NCBI GenBank assembly: GCA_022449765.1
Contig: JAKUPZ010000001.1
Span: forward strand, 62,001 to 126,000
DNA length: 64,000 nucleotides
Reading direction: 5' to 3'
Origin: Dehalococcoidia bacterium
GTDB taxonomy: Bacteria > Chloroflexota > Dehalococcoidia > Lucifugimonadales > Australimonadaceae
How positions within the stretch are numbered: position 1 is the first letter of the stretch; each line of letters starts with the position of its first letter. A program made the translations under genes and the position numbers. Shown here piece after piece: positions 35,089 through 44,262 of the stretch. The notes under the pieces were generated by a model. That model made no database searches. It saw only the letters and a list, made by a program, of their open reading frames with translations, and had not been told where the DNA came from.

Positions 35089-36429
35089 ATGCTGACTATA
35101 GAGCAAAATGAGAAATTGACACGAGTTGGCCCTGGTACTCCAATGGGTGAGCTTATGCGTCGTTACTGGCACCCTGTTGCTGCCAGCGTAGAGTTAGACC
35201 CTGAAAATCCCACTAAAGAAGTACGCTTATTAGGTGAAGACTTAGTTCTCTATCGTGACGCCAAGGGGAAACTAGGATTGATTGAACCTAGTTGTGCACA
35301 TCGAAAGGCGAGCCTCGCATACGGTATCCCCGAAGATAACGGTATTCGGTGTGCCTATCATGGATGGATATTTAACGAAGAAGGGCACTGTGTTGACCAA
35401 CCTTCGGAACCAGAAGGTTCAAAATTTAAAGAAAAGGTAAGAATTAAAGCCTACAAGGCTCAAGAGCTTGGGGGTGCAATCTTTGCCTACATGGGGCCAG
35501 AGCCGGCGCCTTTGCTTCCCAATATTGATGTTTTGATGTGGCATGGCATTAGGCGAATTCAAACAGTAATGATTCCAGCTAATTGGCTGCAGTGTCATGA
35601 AAACTCTCTAGATCCACTACATTTCCAATGGCTTCATCGCTACTGGGGCGGGCGGGTTATGGCGAAGAAGCTTTCGCCAGAGGATCGTGATACGTGGAAT
35701 TCTCGTATCGCCTCCCGTGGTGCAGACCATCGAAGAATAGGGTTTGAAATTACTGATTATGGGATCATTAAAAGGCGATTGGTAGGTGACGAAACTGAAC
35801 AGGATGACCATTGGCAAATGGGTCACCCAATTTTATTTCCTAACATTTTGCACATAACATCTAATCTCCAGTACAGAGTTCCTGTTGATGACACTCATAC
35901 ACTCCATTTTGTGGTGGATTTACACCCCTTGAGTGCGTCAGAGATTGCTCCAACTGTAGTTGAGCATGAGGATATTCCTTGTTTTGATGAGGACGGCTCT
36001 ATTAAGGCAGATTGGGTACTTGGGCAAGACCAAGCAGCATGGATCATGCAAGGGCCTATTACAGATAGGACAACGGAGCGTTTAGGAGTATCAGACGTTG
36101 GGATAATTATGTATAGGAGACTACTTGATGAGCAAATGGAATTAGTAGCCCAGGGTAAGGACCCTATGAATGTGATTCGTGACGAAACTGAAAACGAAAT
36201 ATTGATTTACCCAGTAGAACATTTTGAATATCCAGGCTATGAAGGACGGCTAAGAGGCCCTTTTCAGAATATCGTGGTTAATAATCATGTAGAGCAAGAG
36301 CTTTCTGGCACTGGTGCCACCCTCCCAGAATGGGAAGGTGTAGAAATTGAAGATCCAACTTTGAGGAATGGCGCACCTAATAGAGTGGGTCTGCGCAGGC
36401 CTCTAGGTAAAGTAGGCGATGTTCTTTGA
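35089..36429 (+). CDS. Rieske [2Fe-2S] oxygenase (phthalate 4,5-dioxygenase-like)
   Basis: A 446-residue second Rieske oxygenase. Cluster ligands are C69, H71, C88, H91 (SCAHRKASLAYG, IRCAYHGWIF), and the iron site is CHENSLDPLHFQWLHRYW with H178 and H183. It differs clearly from the 27272 protein, so they are paralogues from separate subgroups. The frame opens earlier (35032), but the ATG at 35089 has GGGGAGG and the family's MLTIEQNEKLTRVGPGTPMG opening. A possible promoter TTGATT-17-GATAAG lies at 35032-35060. A terminator hairpin follows. No reductase is adjacent. Confidence 0.93.
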   Translation: MLTIEQNEKLTRVGPGTPMGELMRRYWHPVAASVELDPENPTKEVRLLGEDLVLYRDAKGKLGLIEPSCAHRKASLAYGIPEDNGIRCAYHGWIFNEEGHCVDQPSEPEGSKFKEKVRIKAYKAQELGGAIFAYMGPEPAPLLPNIDVLMWHGIRRIQTVMIPANWLQCHENSLDPLHFQWLHRYWGGRVMAKKLSPEDRDTWNSRIASRGADHRRIGFEITDYGIIKRRLVGDETEQDDHWQMGHPILFPNILHITSNLQYRVPVDDTHTLHFVVDLHPLSASEIAPTVVEHEDIPCFDEDGSIKADWVLGQDQAAWIMQGPITDRTTERLGVSDVGIIMYRRLLDEQMELVAQGKDPMNVIRDETENEILIYPVEHFEYPGYEGRLRGPFQNIVVNNHVEQELSGTGATLPEWEGVEIEDPTLRNGAPNRVGLRRPLGKVGDVL

Positions 36430-36450
36430 GATTGCCTAAAATTTAATTAT

Positions 36451-36479
36451 AAAAAGGGTTCGCAATGCGAGCCCTTTTT
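36451..36479 (+). terminator. Rho-independent terminator after the Rieske gene
   Basis: AAAAAGGGTTCGC-AAT-GCGAGCCCTTTTT: 13-bp stem with one T-G pair, 3-base loop, and the 3' arm ending in a T-run. It begins 22 bases after the oxygenase stop and ends the transcript before the cyclase gene. Confidence 0.88.
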
Positions 36480-36522
36480 ACTTTTAAATTCCCATTATTT
36501 TTCAACTAAAAAGGAGGGTGAG

Positions 36523-37473
36523 ATGGGAAAATATAATAATCTGCCATCAGAATTGGAAATAAAAGAATATTTTCACTCGTTGAGTAATTGGGGTCGTTGG
36601 GGCGAAGACGATCAAATAGGAACCTTAAATTTAATTACGCCTGAAAAAAGACTACAAGCTGCAGGATTGGTGCGGCAGGGAATATCTATCGGGTGCGCGA
36701 GGCCCATTAGTACTCAACATGCAGTTGATCAACCTCTAACACCAATTCATTTTATGGTTGAAAGCGGCGAGACATATTGTCTTGATGATGACCAGGAATG
36801 GACTTCCCAGCATTCGACAGATTATTTCGGAATGGGTATTCATGGACCAGGGCAAACGCATTTAGATGCCCTTTGTCATCAATTTTGGGAAGGGAAAATG
36901 TATAACGACCGTCCCGCTAGTATTGTTTCTACTGCTCATAAAGCAAAGTTCGGCGCGGTTGATGGTATGAACAATGGACTTGTTACTAAAGGTGTTTTAT
37001 TGGATTTAGCAAAACAGAGAGAAGTCCTTTGGTATGAGCCCGGCGATGCGGCATTCATCCAAGACTTGGAAGCTGCAGAAAAAGCACAAGGAGTAAAAGT
37101 TGAGGAGGGAGACGCATTACTACTTAGGTTTGGGTGGACTCGGAGGAGATCAATGTTGGGGCCTGTACCAAGAGATGGAGGGAGAGCTGGTCTTCATGCA
37201 TCGTGTTTGCCATGGTTGCATGAGAGAGGCATTTCGATTCTAGCGTGTGATAGTGCACAAGAAGTAAGACCTACTGGCTACGAGGGTATGTATGGACCTA
37301 TTCATTCAGTTGGTCAAGTTGCTATGGGGTTGTGGTTAGTGGATAACGCAGATTTTGAAGCTCTCGCGGTAGAATGTGAACGGCTGGACACTTATCAGTT
37401 TTTGTTCTCTTTAGCGCCATTGAATTTTCCTTTTGCCACAGGTTCACCAATAAATCCTATTGCAGTTTTATAG
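36523..37473 (+). CDS. Cyclase-family metal-dependent hydrolase (kynurenine formamidase-like)
   Basis: A 316-residue member of the cyclase/KynB-type hydrolase family. The metal-binding motif is HGPGQTHLDALCH with H107, H113, D115 and H119, as in HxGTHxDxPxH. Family members hydrolyse formamides such as N-formylkynurenine, or act on isatin and related amides. The protein is longer than the roughly 210-residue KynB, matching the group often annotated simply as cyclase. GGAGG precedes the ATG, and the transporter gene follows after 26 bases, so uptake and hydrolysis of an organic acid or amide may be linked. Confidence 0.9.
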   Translation: MGKYNNLPSELEIKEYFHSLSNWGRWGEDDQIGTLNLITPEKRLQAAGLVRQGISIGCARPISTQHAVDQPLTPIHFMVESGETYCLDDDQEWTSQHSTDYFGMGIHGPGQTHLDALCHQFWEGKMYNDRPASIVSTAHKAKFGAVDGMNNGLVTKGVLLDLAKQREVLWYEPGDAAFIQDLEAAEKAQGVKVEEGDALLLRFGWTRRRSMLGPVPRDGGRAGLHASCLPWLHERGISILACDSAQEVRPTGYEGMYGPIHSVGQVAMGLWLVDNADFEALAVECERLDTYQFLFSLAPLNFPFATGSPINPIAVL

Positions 37474-37499
37474 TTAAAAATCTGAGGCATTAAAAGCAA

Positions 37500-39500
37500 A
37501 TGGATCCAATACTAACAGCGTTGGCTTTTTTATTAGACCCAACTTATTGGGTTGTGATGTTGGGCGTTGTTTTTCTTGCAGCATTAACCAGCGTTATTCC
37601 CGGCACAAATGCTTTTTTGGTAATGGCTCTTGCTTTTCCTCTCATACTTTTTGAAGTAGATGACCCTGCAATTGGTCTCGTTGCTTTAGCCACGATAAGT
37701 GGGGTAAGTAATACGCTTGATTCAATTCCCGCGATTTTGATTGGCCAGCCTAGTGCAGCTACGCAGGTTACTTTTCTGGAAGGCCACCAATTAGCAAGGC
37801 AAGGTAAGGCAGCACATACACTCGGAGCGGTATATACCGCATCTGCAATTGGCGGGATCGTTGGAGCTTTGATTTTGATGGCATTAATACCCATTGCCAG
37901 ACCCTGGGTATTGAGCTTTGGGTTTGCTGAAATAGGGGCTACTGCAGTATTTGGAATTGCCATGGTAGTTATTTTATGTCGTGGCGCGATGATTAAAGGA
38001 CTTGTGGCTGCTTTAGTGGGCATGCTCCTAGCAATAATTGGAGATTACGGGCGCCTTACCGTTGATCCGTTTGTGCGGATGCCGTTGATACCTTTTATTT
38101 TAGGCTTATTTGCTCTTCCCGAATTGATAGATCTTATGATTAGCCGCCAGCCTGTAGCGAACAAAGGTGCGTATGTATCTAAAAAAGAAGTCTTACAAGG
38201 TGCAAGATTTGCAATATCTCGATGGAAAATGATTCTTCGGCAATCCGCATTTGGGGTATTGCTAGGGGCTATCCCAGGAGTTGGATCATCGGTGGTTGAT
38301 TGGCTGAGCTATGCATTTGGTATTACTTTCACTAAAGATAAATCGCTTTTTGGTAAAGGTTCTTTGGAGGGAGTTTTATTTGCAGAATCTGCTCAAAATG
38401 CGAAGGAAGCTGGAGCTGCACTTCCTACTCTTTCGCTTGGTGTTCCCGGTGCACCGACTTGGGCTTTAGTAGTAACAGCAATGATTCCATATGGAATTGC
38501 TCCTGGTCCTGAGATGCTTGGTATCAATGCCCATATAACGATTTTATTGGTACTTACATTGGCGATTTCTAATTTTGTTATTGCTTGCTTGGGGTTGGGT
38601 ATGACTGGGTATATTTCAAGGCTTACGATGATTCGCTACCCAATCATTGGCTCGATTGTAATTCCTTTAGTATTACTATCTGCATTCGTGGATACTACAA
38701 ACTGGAGAGGGATTCAAATTGTTCTTGGTGTGTCCGTGATGGGTCTTGTCATGAAGAAATACGGATGGCCGAGACCTCCAATGATACTTGGGTTTATATT
38801 AGAACCTATCATAGAGAAAAACTTTCTCAACTCCATCAGTATTTATGGCTTCCAAGGTACTTTTAGCAGATCTTTAACGATAGCAATCTTGTTGGTGTCT
38901 ATTGTATTTGGCTTTTTCCTTGTACGAAATACAAGAGGGCAATTTTTGAATGACTCATCTGTGAAACTAAATACATTTAAGAATCACTCCCTACTTAAAA
39001 GATTTTTCTCTGCACAAATTCTCATTCCAGTAATTATTTTACTTGGAGTGGGTTTGTTGCTCTCGGATCATTTGATGAATCCTTTAAGAGAGGAATTAAG
39101 ATTTACAGGATTTCCTTTCTGGATTTCGTTATTTGCAATAGGTCTTCTTTGCATTGAAATTGCAATGAATATTAAAAGAAAAAGCCAGCGGCAAAGCTCA
39201 TACTTAATGGATCTAGGAATATTGAGCACCGGAATTGAAGGTGTGAGAGAAGCGGCATTTAAAGTGCTGGGACTTTTTCTTCTTTTTCTTCTTGTTGGCA
39301 CTACCATAGGATTGAATTGGGCTGCATTGGCGTTTGCTTTCACAGGCCCGTTATTATTACTTGATGGCCGCTTTCGTATCGCATGGGGATTACTGTCTAC
39401 GTTGGTTGTTGCTGCATTTATGGTAGTGATATTGGATAATTTGTTATTTGTAATATACCCTCAGCCATTTTTAAGAGAATACTTTTTTCAAATTTGGTAA
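37500..39500 (+). CDS. Tripartite tricarboxylate transporter, fused TctA-TctB membrane subunits
   Basis: A 666-residue multi-spanning protein. The first approximately 490 residues are a TctA large membrane subunit: SVIPGTNAFLVMALAFPL, SNTLDSIPAILIGQPS, AIPGVGSSVVDWLSY, NAKEAGAALPTLSLGVPGAP and GIAPGPEMLG match its motifs. The last 170 or so contain about four further helices in the TctB pattern, suggesting the large and small membrane subunits are fused. The normal system uses a separate TctC binding protein, which is absent nearby. It imports carboxylates using an ion gradient. Follows the cyclase gene by 26 bases. Confidence 0.88.
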   Translation: MDPILTALAFLLDPTYWVVMLGVVFLAALTSVIPGTNAFLVMALAFPLILFEVDDPAIGLVALATISGVSNTLDSIPAILIGQPSAATQVTFLEGHQLARQGKAAHTLGAVYTASAIGGIVGALILMALIPIARPWVLSFGFAEIGATAVFGIAMVVILCRGAMIKGLVAALVGMLLAIIGDYGRLTVDPFVRMPLIPFILGLFALPELIDLMISRQPVANKGAYVSKKEVLQGARFAISRWKMILRQSAFGVLLGAIPGVGSSVVDWLSYAFGITFTKDKSLFGKGSLEGVLFAESAQNAKEAGAALPTLSLGVPGAPTWALVVTAMIPYGIAPGPEMLGINAHITILLVLTLAISNFVIACLGLGMTGYISRLTMIRYPIIGSIVIPLVLLSAFVDTTNWRGIQIVLGVSVMGLVMKKYGWPRPPMILGFILEPIIEKNFLNSISIYGFQGTFSRSLTIAILLVSIVFGFFLVRNTRGQFLNDSSVKLNTFKNHSLLKRFFSAQILIPVIILLGVGLLLSDHLMNPLREELRFTGFPFWISLFAIGLLCIEIAMNIKRKSQRQSSYLMDLGILSTGIEGVREAAFKVLGLFLLFLLVGTTIGLNWAALAFAFTGPLLLLDGRFRIAWGLLSTLVVAAFMVVILDNLLFVIYPQPFLREYFFQIW

Positions 39501-39508
39501 ATTAATGC

Positions 39509-40453
39509 CTATGCTCTAAATTGCTGAAGTAAGCCATTTAAATCATCTGGTAGAGGAGCCTCAAAACTAACGCGAGAAGACGCAGATGAACCAGATAAAG
39601 GCATTTCAAACTCTAGTCTTGCAGCGTGTAAGAATTGACGATTTATCCTAGAGTGGTTTCCTCCGTAAATGGAGTCGCCTACAAGTGGATGCCTGATACT
39701 TGAAAAATGTACACGTATTTGATGCGTTCTACCTGTTAGAGGATAAGCTTCTACCAAAGTGTACTGAGAGGATTCAAAATTTATCCTCTCTATAACTTTA
39801 TACCTCGTTATTGCATCTCGACCGGTGCTGACAACTGCCATCTTTTTTCTGTTATGGGGGTTCCTTCCAATGGGTTCATCGATTTCACCTTTGTCATTGC
39901 CAAGCTTGCCATTTAGAAGTGCAATATAAGTTTTAGAGACTAACCGATTTTTTAATTGATTCGAAAGATGCCTATGGGCGTAGTCATTCTTTGCAACAAT
40001 TATTAGGCCAGAAGTATTTTTATCTAGGCGATGGACAATTCCTGGTCTTTGTTCGCCTCCTATCCCGCGGAGATCTGGTATCGCATGCAATAATGCGTTA
40101 ACTAATGTTCCATCAGGGTGCCCTGGTGCTGGATGAACCGTTATACCAGCTGACTTATTTATAATTACGATATTCTCGTTTTGAAAAATAATGTCTAGCG
40201 GCATTTCTTGTGCTGGTAAATTTAAAGGTTGAACAGCGGGAATCGAAATGGTGATTACGTCATTTACATGAACGATCGAAGAAGGTTTCGCATCCTTATT
40301 ATTAATTTGGATATTCCCTGTGCGGATTAAAGCGGCTGCTCTCGATCGGCTTATTTCTTCAGTTTGATTTTGAATGAATAAATCTAAACGATGTCCGGAA
40401 CTATCCTGCTTAACAATTACCTGTAGAGTCTCGTTATCCTTCATACTCTTCAT
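39509..40453 (-). CDS. rluD: RluA/RluD-family 23S rRNA pseudouridine synthase
   Basis: A 314-residue pseudouridine synthase. An N-terminal S4 RNA-binding domain (RLDLFIQNQTEEISRSRAAALIRTGNIQIN) precedes the catalytic domain, where HRLDKNTSGLIIVAKN carries the active-site aspartate. LTGRTHQIRVHFSSIRHPLVGDSIYGG is conserved. The S4 domain plus length favour RluD, acting on 23S rRNA helix 69, but RluC cannot be excluded. Its start overlaps the end of lspA by 20 bases. Confidence 0.92.
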   Translation of the reverse strand: MKSMKDNETLQVIVKQDSSGHRLDLFIQNQTEEISRSRAAALIRTGNIQINNKDAKPSSIVHVNDVITISIPAVQPLNLPAQEMPLDIIFQNENIVIINKSAGITVHPAPGHPDGTLVNALLHAIPDLRGIGGEQRPGIVHRLDKNTSGLIIVAKNDYAHRHLSNQLKNRLVSKTYIALLNGKLGNDKGEIDEPIGRNPHNRKKMAVVSTGRDAITRYKVIERINFESSQYTLVEAYPLTGRTHQIRVHFSSIRHPLVGDSIYGGNHSRINRQFLHAARLEFEMPLSGSSASSRVSFEAPLPDDLNGLLQQFRA

Positions 40454-40949
40454 CGCCGGCGAAACTTCTTACGAGAGAATGTGGATTTTTGCCTTGGTCT
40501 TCAAATAAAATTTTACTTGTAATTAAAACGATCATTCCCGTAACTATCGAAGCATCTGCAATATTGAATATGTACCACGGGCCAACATCAATGAAATCCG
40601 TAACATGTCCTAGTAGTAGACGATCAACTAGGTTTCCCGCTGCGCCAGAGAGCACTAGCCCTAAGCTGACTTTCAACCAATTTGAAGGGTTTGGAGAAGA
40701 GTGATAGAAATAAATCAATATCCCTATACCTAGGAATGCCCCTACGGTTAGAATCAGATTCTGATTGTTAAAAAGACCGAACGCACTTCCTGTATTAGCG
40801 ATATGTGTTAATCGAAAGAACCCGGTTTTGGGCCATGAATGGCCCATCGGTAGCGATTGTATAACAGCATATTTGGAGATCTGATCCAAGAAAAAAGTGA
40901 TCAGGCTAATTAGAATAATTAATCGGTACTTATGAAACGATATTGACAT
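40434..40949 (-). CDS. lspA: Lipoprotein signal peptidase (signal peptidase II)
   Basis: A 171-residue membrane aspartyl protease with four predicted helices that removes lipoprotein signal peptides. Catalytic motifs are present: LVLSGAAGNLVDRLLLGHVTDFID with NxxD, and FNIADASIVTGM carrying the second aspartate. A substrate is encoded in the window: the TolB-like lipoprotein. There is no ribosome-binding site upstream of the ATG; instead TAGACT on the minus strand (40961-40956) ends six bases before it, suggesting a leaderless transcript. rluD follows with an overlap. Confidence 0.95.
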   Translation of the reverse strand: MSISFHKYRLIILISLITFFLDQISKYAVIQSLPMGHSWPKTGFFRLTHIANTGSAFGLFNNQNLILTVGAFLGIGILIYFYHSSPNPSNWLKVSLGLVLSGAAGNLVDRLLLGHVTDFIDVGPWYIFNIADASIVTGMIVLITSKILFEDQGKNPHSLVRSFAGDEEYEG

Positions 40950-40970
40950 TGATTTAGTCTAGCAGGGTGT

Positions 40971-40999
40971 TTGACGGTAGTGATATAGATGGATATATG
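40971..40999 (+). promoter_or_regulatory. Promoter for the threonine aldolase gene
   Basis: TTGACG (40971-40976), a 17-base spacer and TATATG (40994-40999) form a near-consensus sigma-70-type promoter. The predicted start of transcription is about 41006, ten bases before the GTG of the aldolase gene. Confidence 0.6.
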
Positions 41000-41015
41000 A
41001 CTTATAGGTGATGAA

Positions 41016-42056
41016 GTGAGCGAAATACAAGCCAATATTATTGATCTCAGAAGCGATACTTTGACAAAACCTACTCCTGAGATGCGCCGTGCCATGGCAG
41101 AGGCCGAAGTGGGCGACGATGTCTATGGAGAAGACCCTTCGGTTAACCGTTTGGAACAAGTGTCTGCAGAGTTAATGGGCAAAGAAAAAGGCTTATTTGT
41201 TGCTAGCGGTTCAATGGGAAATATTGTTTCAGCATTATCTTGGTGTGATCGCGGAGAGGAACTTATTTGCGGGGCAGAGGCTCATTTACTAGTTAATGAA
41301 ATGGGCTCAATCGCCGCATTTGGTGGCATTCAGATGAGGGCAGTTCCTGATGGGAAACGGGGATTGATGGACCCTGATTTAGTAGACAGCACTATTTCTC
41401 CAAACGGATGGTTTCCCAACACTTCCCTTTTGGTGTTGGAAAATACACATAATCGAGGTAACGGAGCAGCCTATTCTAAGGAAGAAATGGAGCCATTGGC
41501 CGAAGTAGCCCGTGCCCGTTCCTTAGCAGTTCATATTGATGGAGCCCGTATCCTTAATGCGTCTGTAGCCTTAAGTACTCCTCCAAGTGAATTGGCGAGC
41601 GTGGCCGACTCAGTGACCTTTTGCTTGTCAAAAGGGTTGGCTGCACCAGTAGGTTCTGTTGTTGTAGGAGATGAGGCGTTTATTCATCGGGCTCGGCGCG
41701 TACGCAAGATGCTTGGAGGAGGAATGCGACAAGCGGGCGTGCTTGCCGCGGCAGGTCTAGTAGCACTGGAAACTATGGTTGATCGATTGGCTGATGATCA
41801 TCTAAATGCTCAAAGATTGGCGGAGGGTCTTGCATCAATTTCCGGATTTAGTATTGATCCTTCAACAATTGAAACAAATATTGTGTATGTTGAGCTTGAT
41901 GACGGGGATGGTCCTGCCTTCGCTTCGAGGCTTCGAAATCTAGGAGTTTTAGCAAACGGTCGGTTCAATTGGGTGAGATTTGTAACGCATTACGGTATTA
42001 ACTCTGAAGATGTGGATGAGGCTTTATCAATTGTTGAAACTTTGGCAAAATCGTAG
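41016..42056 (+). CDS. Low-specificity L-threonine aldolase
   Basis: A 346-residue PLP-dependent aldolase of the threonine-aldolase/beta-eliminating lyase family, converting L-threonine to glycine and acetaldehyde. Motifs are IDLRSDTLTKPTPEMRRAM at the start, GDDVYGEDPSVNRLE, the HIDGARILNA segment with the cofactor-binding aspartate, and the PLP lysine at about residue 206 in CLSKGLAAPVGS. The start is GTG with GGTGA upstream. It supplies glycine or acetaldehyde; it is divergent from lspA and convergent with rarA. Confidence 0.95.
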   Translation: MSEIQANIIDLRSDTLTKPTPEMRRAMAEAEVGDDVYGEDPSVNRLEQVSAELMGKEKGLFVASGSMGNIVSALSWCDRGEELICGAEAHLLVNEMGSIAAFGGIQMRAVPDGKRGLMDPDLVDSTISPNGWFPNTSLLVLENTHNRGNGAAYSKEEMEPLAEVARARSLAVHIDGARILNASVALSTPPSELASVADSVTFCLSKGLAAPVGSVVVGDEAFIHRARRVRKMLGGGMRQAGVLAAAGLVALETMVDRLADDHLNAQRLAEGLASISGFSIDPSTIETNIVYVELDDGDGPAFASRLRNLGVLANGRFNWVRFVTHYGINSEDVDEALSIVETLAKS

Positions 42057-42063
42057 ATTTGCC

Positions 42064-43434
42064 CTAAGTTTCGTTCGGGCTTCGGTTTTCCCACCAACTT
42101 GCTAAGCGCTTGCGAATAACTTCCTCGTAGCCCTGATCAGAAGGCTGATAAAATTTTTTATTGGCTATCTCTTCCGGTAAGTTGGCTTGCCCGGAAAAAT
42201 GCCCTTCGTAATTATGTGAATATCGATAGTCCTTACCATAACCAAGATTTTGCATCAAAGCAGTAGAGGCATTTCTTAAATGCAAGGGAACTGGGTATAA
42301 CTTTCCTGCCTGGATTTCATTTTGTGCGTTCTTTAATGCTAAATATGAAGCATTGCTTTTATATGTAGTTGCCAGATAAATACTTGCTTGAGCCAATGGA
42401 ATTGCACCTTCTGGTAGACCGATGAAGTTAAGAGCCTGTTGGGCTGCGATAGCAATTGGCAGTGCGTTTGGATCTGCATTTCCTATGTCTTCTGACGCAG
42501 ATATAACCAAGCGCCTTGCAATAAACATGGGATCTTCACCGGACTCAAGCATTCTGACGAGCCAATAGATGGTCGCATTTGGGTCGCTTGCACGAATAGA
42601 TTTTATGAAAGCAGAAATTGTTTCGTAATGCTGATCGCCCGCTTTGTCGTACGCAGGTGTTTTCTGCTGAAAAGCCTCTTCTATTGTTACTTTCTCAATT
42701 GAAGACACTCCATTTGAGGAAGGCTCTGCAATTTTGGCGGCAATTTCAAGGCAGTTTAAGGCCTTGCGTGCATCACCATTCGAAAAATTAATCACTAGCC
42801 TGCGGGCTTCATTGGTAAGTGAAATCTTTTGATTGCCTAAGCCTCGTTCCTTATCAAGTAAAGCCTTATCTAGGAGCAATGATATCTCATCGTCTTGAAG
42901 AGGCTCGAGTTTGATTACTCGAGTTCGAGATAATAAAGCTGGAATAACTTCAAAAGATGGGTTTTCTGTGGTAGCGCCGATAAAAATGAAAGTTCCGGAT
43001 TCGACATGCGGCAATATAGCGTCCTGTTGAGCTTTATTGAATCGATGGACCTCATCGATGAAGAGAATGGTACCCAAATCCTTCATGGAACGAATTTCAC
43101 GAGCTTCAGCAATAGCTTCTCGTAATTCAGAGACTCCTGAGGTAACTGCTGATGCAGAAATAAAATGCATCTTGGTGGCGCTTGCTATTATTCGTGCTAG
43201 CGTGGTTTTTCCTACTCCTGGCGGTCCCCAGAGTATCATCGATGGAACTTGGTCTTCCTCAATCGCTCTTTTCAATAAGCGATTTTGATCAAGCAGATGT
43301 TTTTGCCCAATGTATTCATCAAAAACGCGAGGGCGCATACGTGTTGCTAAAGGGGCATTCAACGCCTCGCTTTTTAATCTTGCATGCTCAAACAAGGTTG
43401 ATTTACGCAGGTTTGAAAATTTATGCGTGCTCAT
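42064..43434 (-). CDS. rarA: Replication-associated recombination protein A (RarA/MgsA)
   Basis: A 456-residue AAA+ ATPase acting at stalled replication forks. It opens with the family's [17 protein letters not shown], Walker A GPPGVGKT at about 70-77, Walker [22 protein letters not shown] and sensor segment [13 protein letters not shown]. The C-terminal [22 protein letters not shown] and the PVPLHLRNA segment distinguish RarA from RuvB and clamp loaders. The stop is 7 bases from the convergent threonine aldolase stop. Confidence 0.96.
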   Translation of the reverse strand: MSTHKFSNLRKSTLFEHARLKSEALNAPLATRMRPRVFDEYIGQKHLLDQNRLLKRAIEEDQVPSMILWGPPGVGKTTLARIIASATKMHFISASAVTSGVSELREAIAEAREIRSMKDLGTILFIDEVHRFNKAQQDAILPHVESGTFIFIGATTENPSFEVIPALLSRTRVIKLEPLQDDEISLLLDKALLDKERGLGNQKISLTNEARRLVINFSNGDARKALNCLEIAAKIAEPSSNGVSSIEKVTIEEAFQQKTPAYDKAGDQHYETISAFIKSIRASDPNATIYWLVRMLESGEDPMFIARRLVISASEDIGNADPNALPIAIAAQQALNFIGLPEGAIPLAQASIYLATTYKSNASYLALKNAQNEIQAGKLYPVPLHLRNASTALMQNLGYGKDYRYSHNYEGHFSGQANLPEEIANKKFYQPSDQGYEEVIRKRLASWWENRSPNET

Positions 43435-43503
43435 AAGTAGTGTTCTATCAGAGTCGTTGGATGGATTCCAGATACTGTTGTCAATTTCCTATACAATGGG
43501 TAC

Positions 43504-44262
43504 ATGCAAGTACTAATTAGATTGTATGCGTCATATAGAGAGCAAGCAGGTGTGAGTAGGATCAATATTTCCCTACGCGAAGGGTCTGTTGTAGCGGATG
43601 CTGTAGAAGAACTGGTAAAAACAATTCCAGCGTTGCCAGCTAGCTTCCATCCACATTTAATTGCTGTAAACGAAGAATTTGCTAATTACTCATATCCACT
43701 GAATGATGCCGATGATATTGCTTTGTACCCACCTGTAAGCGGTGGTATTGACGTAAAAGTAGGAGTCGAACCGGTAAATCTGGGGGTACTGACAGATTCT
43801 GTACGCCGGAGTTACAACGGAGCCATTGTGACATTTGAAGGTACCACTCGAGATAATACTAATGGTAGGCAGGTACAGTTTTTAGAATACGAAGCTGACC
43901 AGCGAATGGCTTTGAAAGTGATTGGCAGCATATTACATGAAACCGTCATCAAATTTGGAGTGGCTGCAATTTCGGCGCACCATCGTTTTGGGCGTTTAGA
44001 AATTGGGGAAGTAAGCCTCGCCGTTGCTACAGGAGCGGCCCATCGTCAAGAGGCTTACCTTGCGGGCCTTTATGTAGTAGATCGAATTAAACATGTTGTA
44101 CCTGTTTGGAAAAAGGAACATTTTTCAGATGGGGAGATTTGGGTAGGCGAGGCGTGTGATCCTGAAACTCACGCCTTGCATTTAGAACGTGCACCGTATG
44201 CCGATTTTCTGTCAGAAGTTGAAAGAGAGGCAACGGATGCAAGCTTTACCAGAGCAAGATAA
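43504..44262 (+). CDS. Fused molybdopterin synthase MoaD-MoaE
   Basis: A 252-residue fusion of both molybdopterin synthase subunits. Residues 1-81 form a MoaD ubiquitin-like domain ending in PPVSGG (G80-G81), where free MoaD normally carries its C-terminal thiocarboxylate. Residues from about 88 form MoaE, with EGTTRDNTNGR, HRFGRLEIGEVSLAVA and the catalytic WKKEHF lysines. A comparable fusion, MoaX of Mycobacterium tuberculosis, must be cleaved to work, and the same may apply here. No ribosome-binding site is visible; TACAAT ends six bases before the ATG. Other cofactor genes are not nearby. Confidence 0.93.
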   Translation: MQVLIRLYASYREQAGVSRINISLREGSVVADAVEELVKTIPALPASFHPHLIAVNEEFANYSYPLNDADDIALYPPVSGGIDVKVGVEPVNLGVLTDSVRRSYNGAIVTFEGTTRDNTNGRQVQFLEYEADQRMALKVIGSILHETVIKFGVAAISAHHRFGRLEIGEVSLAVATGAAHRQEAYLAGLYVVDRIKHVVPVWKKEHFSDGEIWVGEACDPETHALHLERAPYADFLSEVEREATDASFTRAR

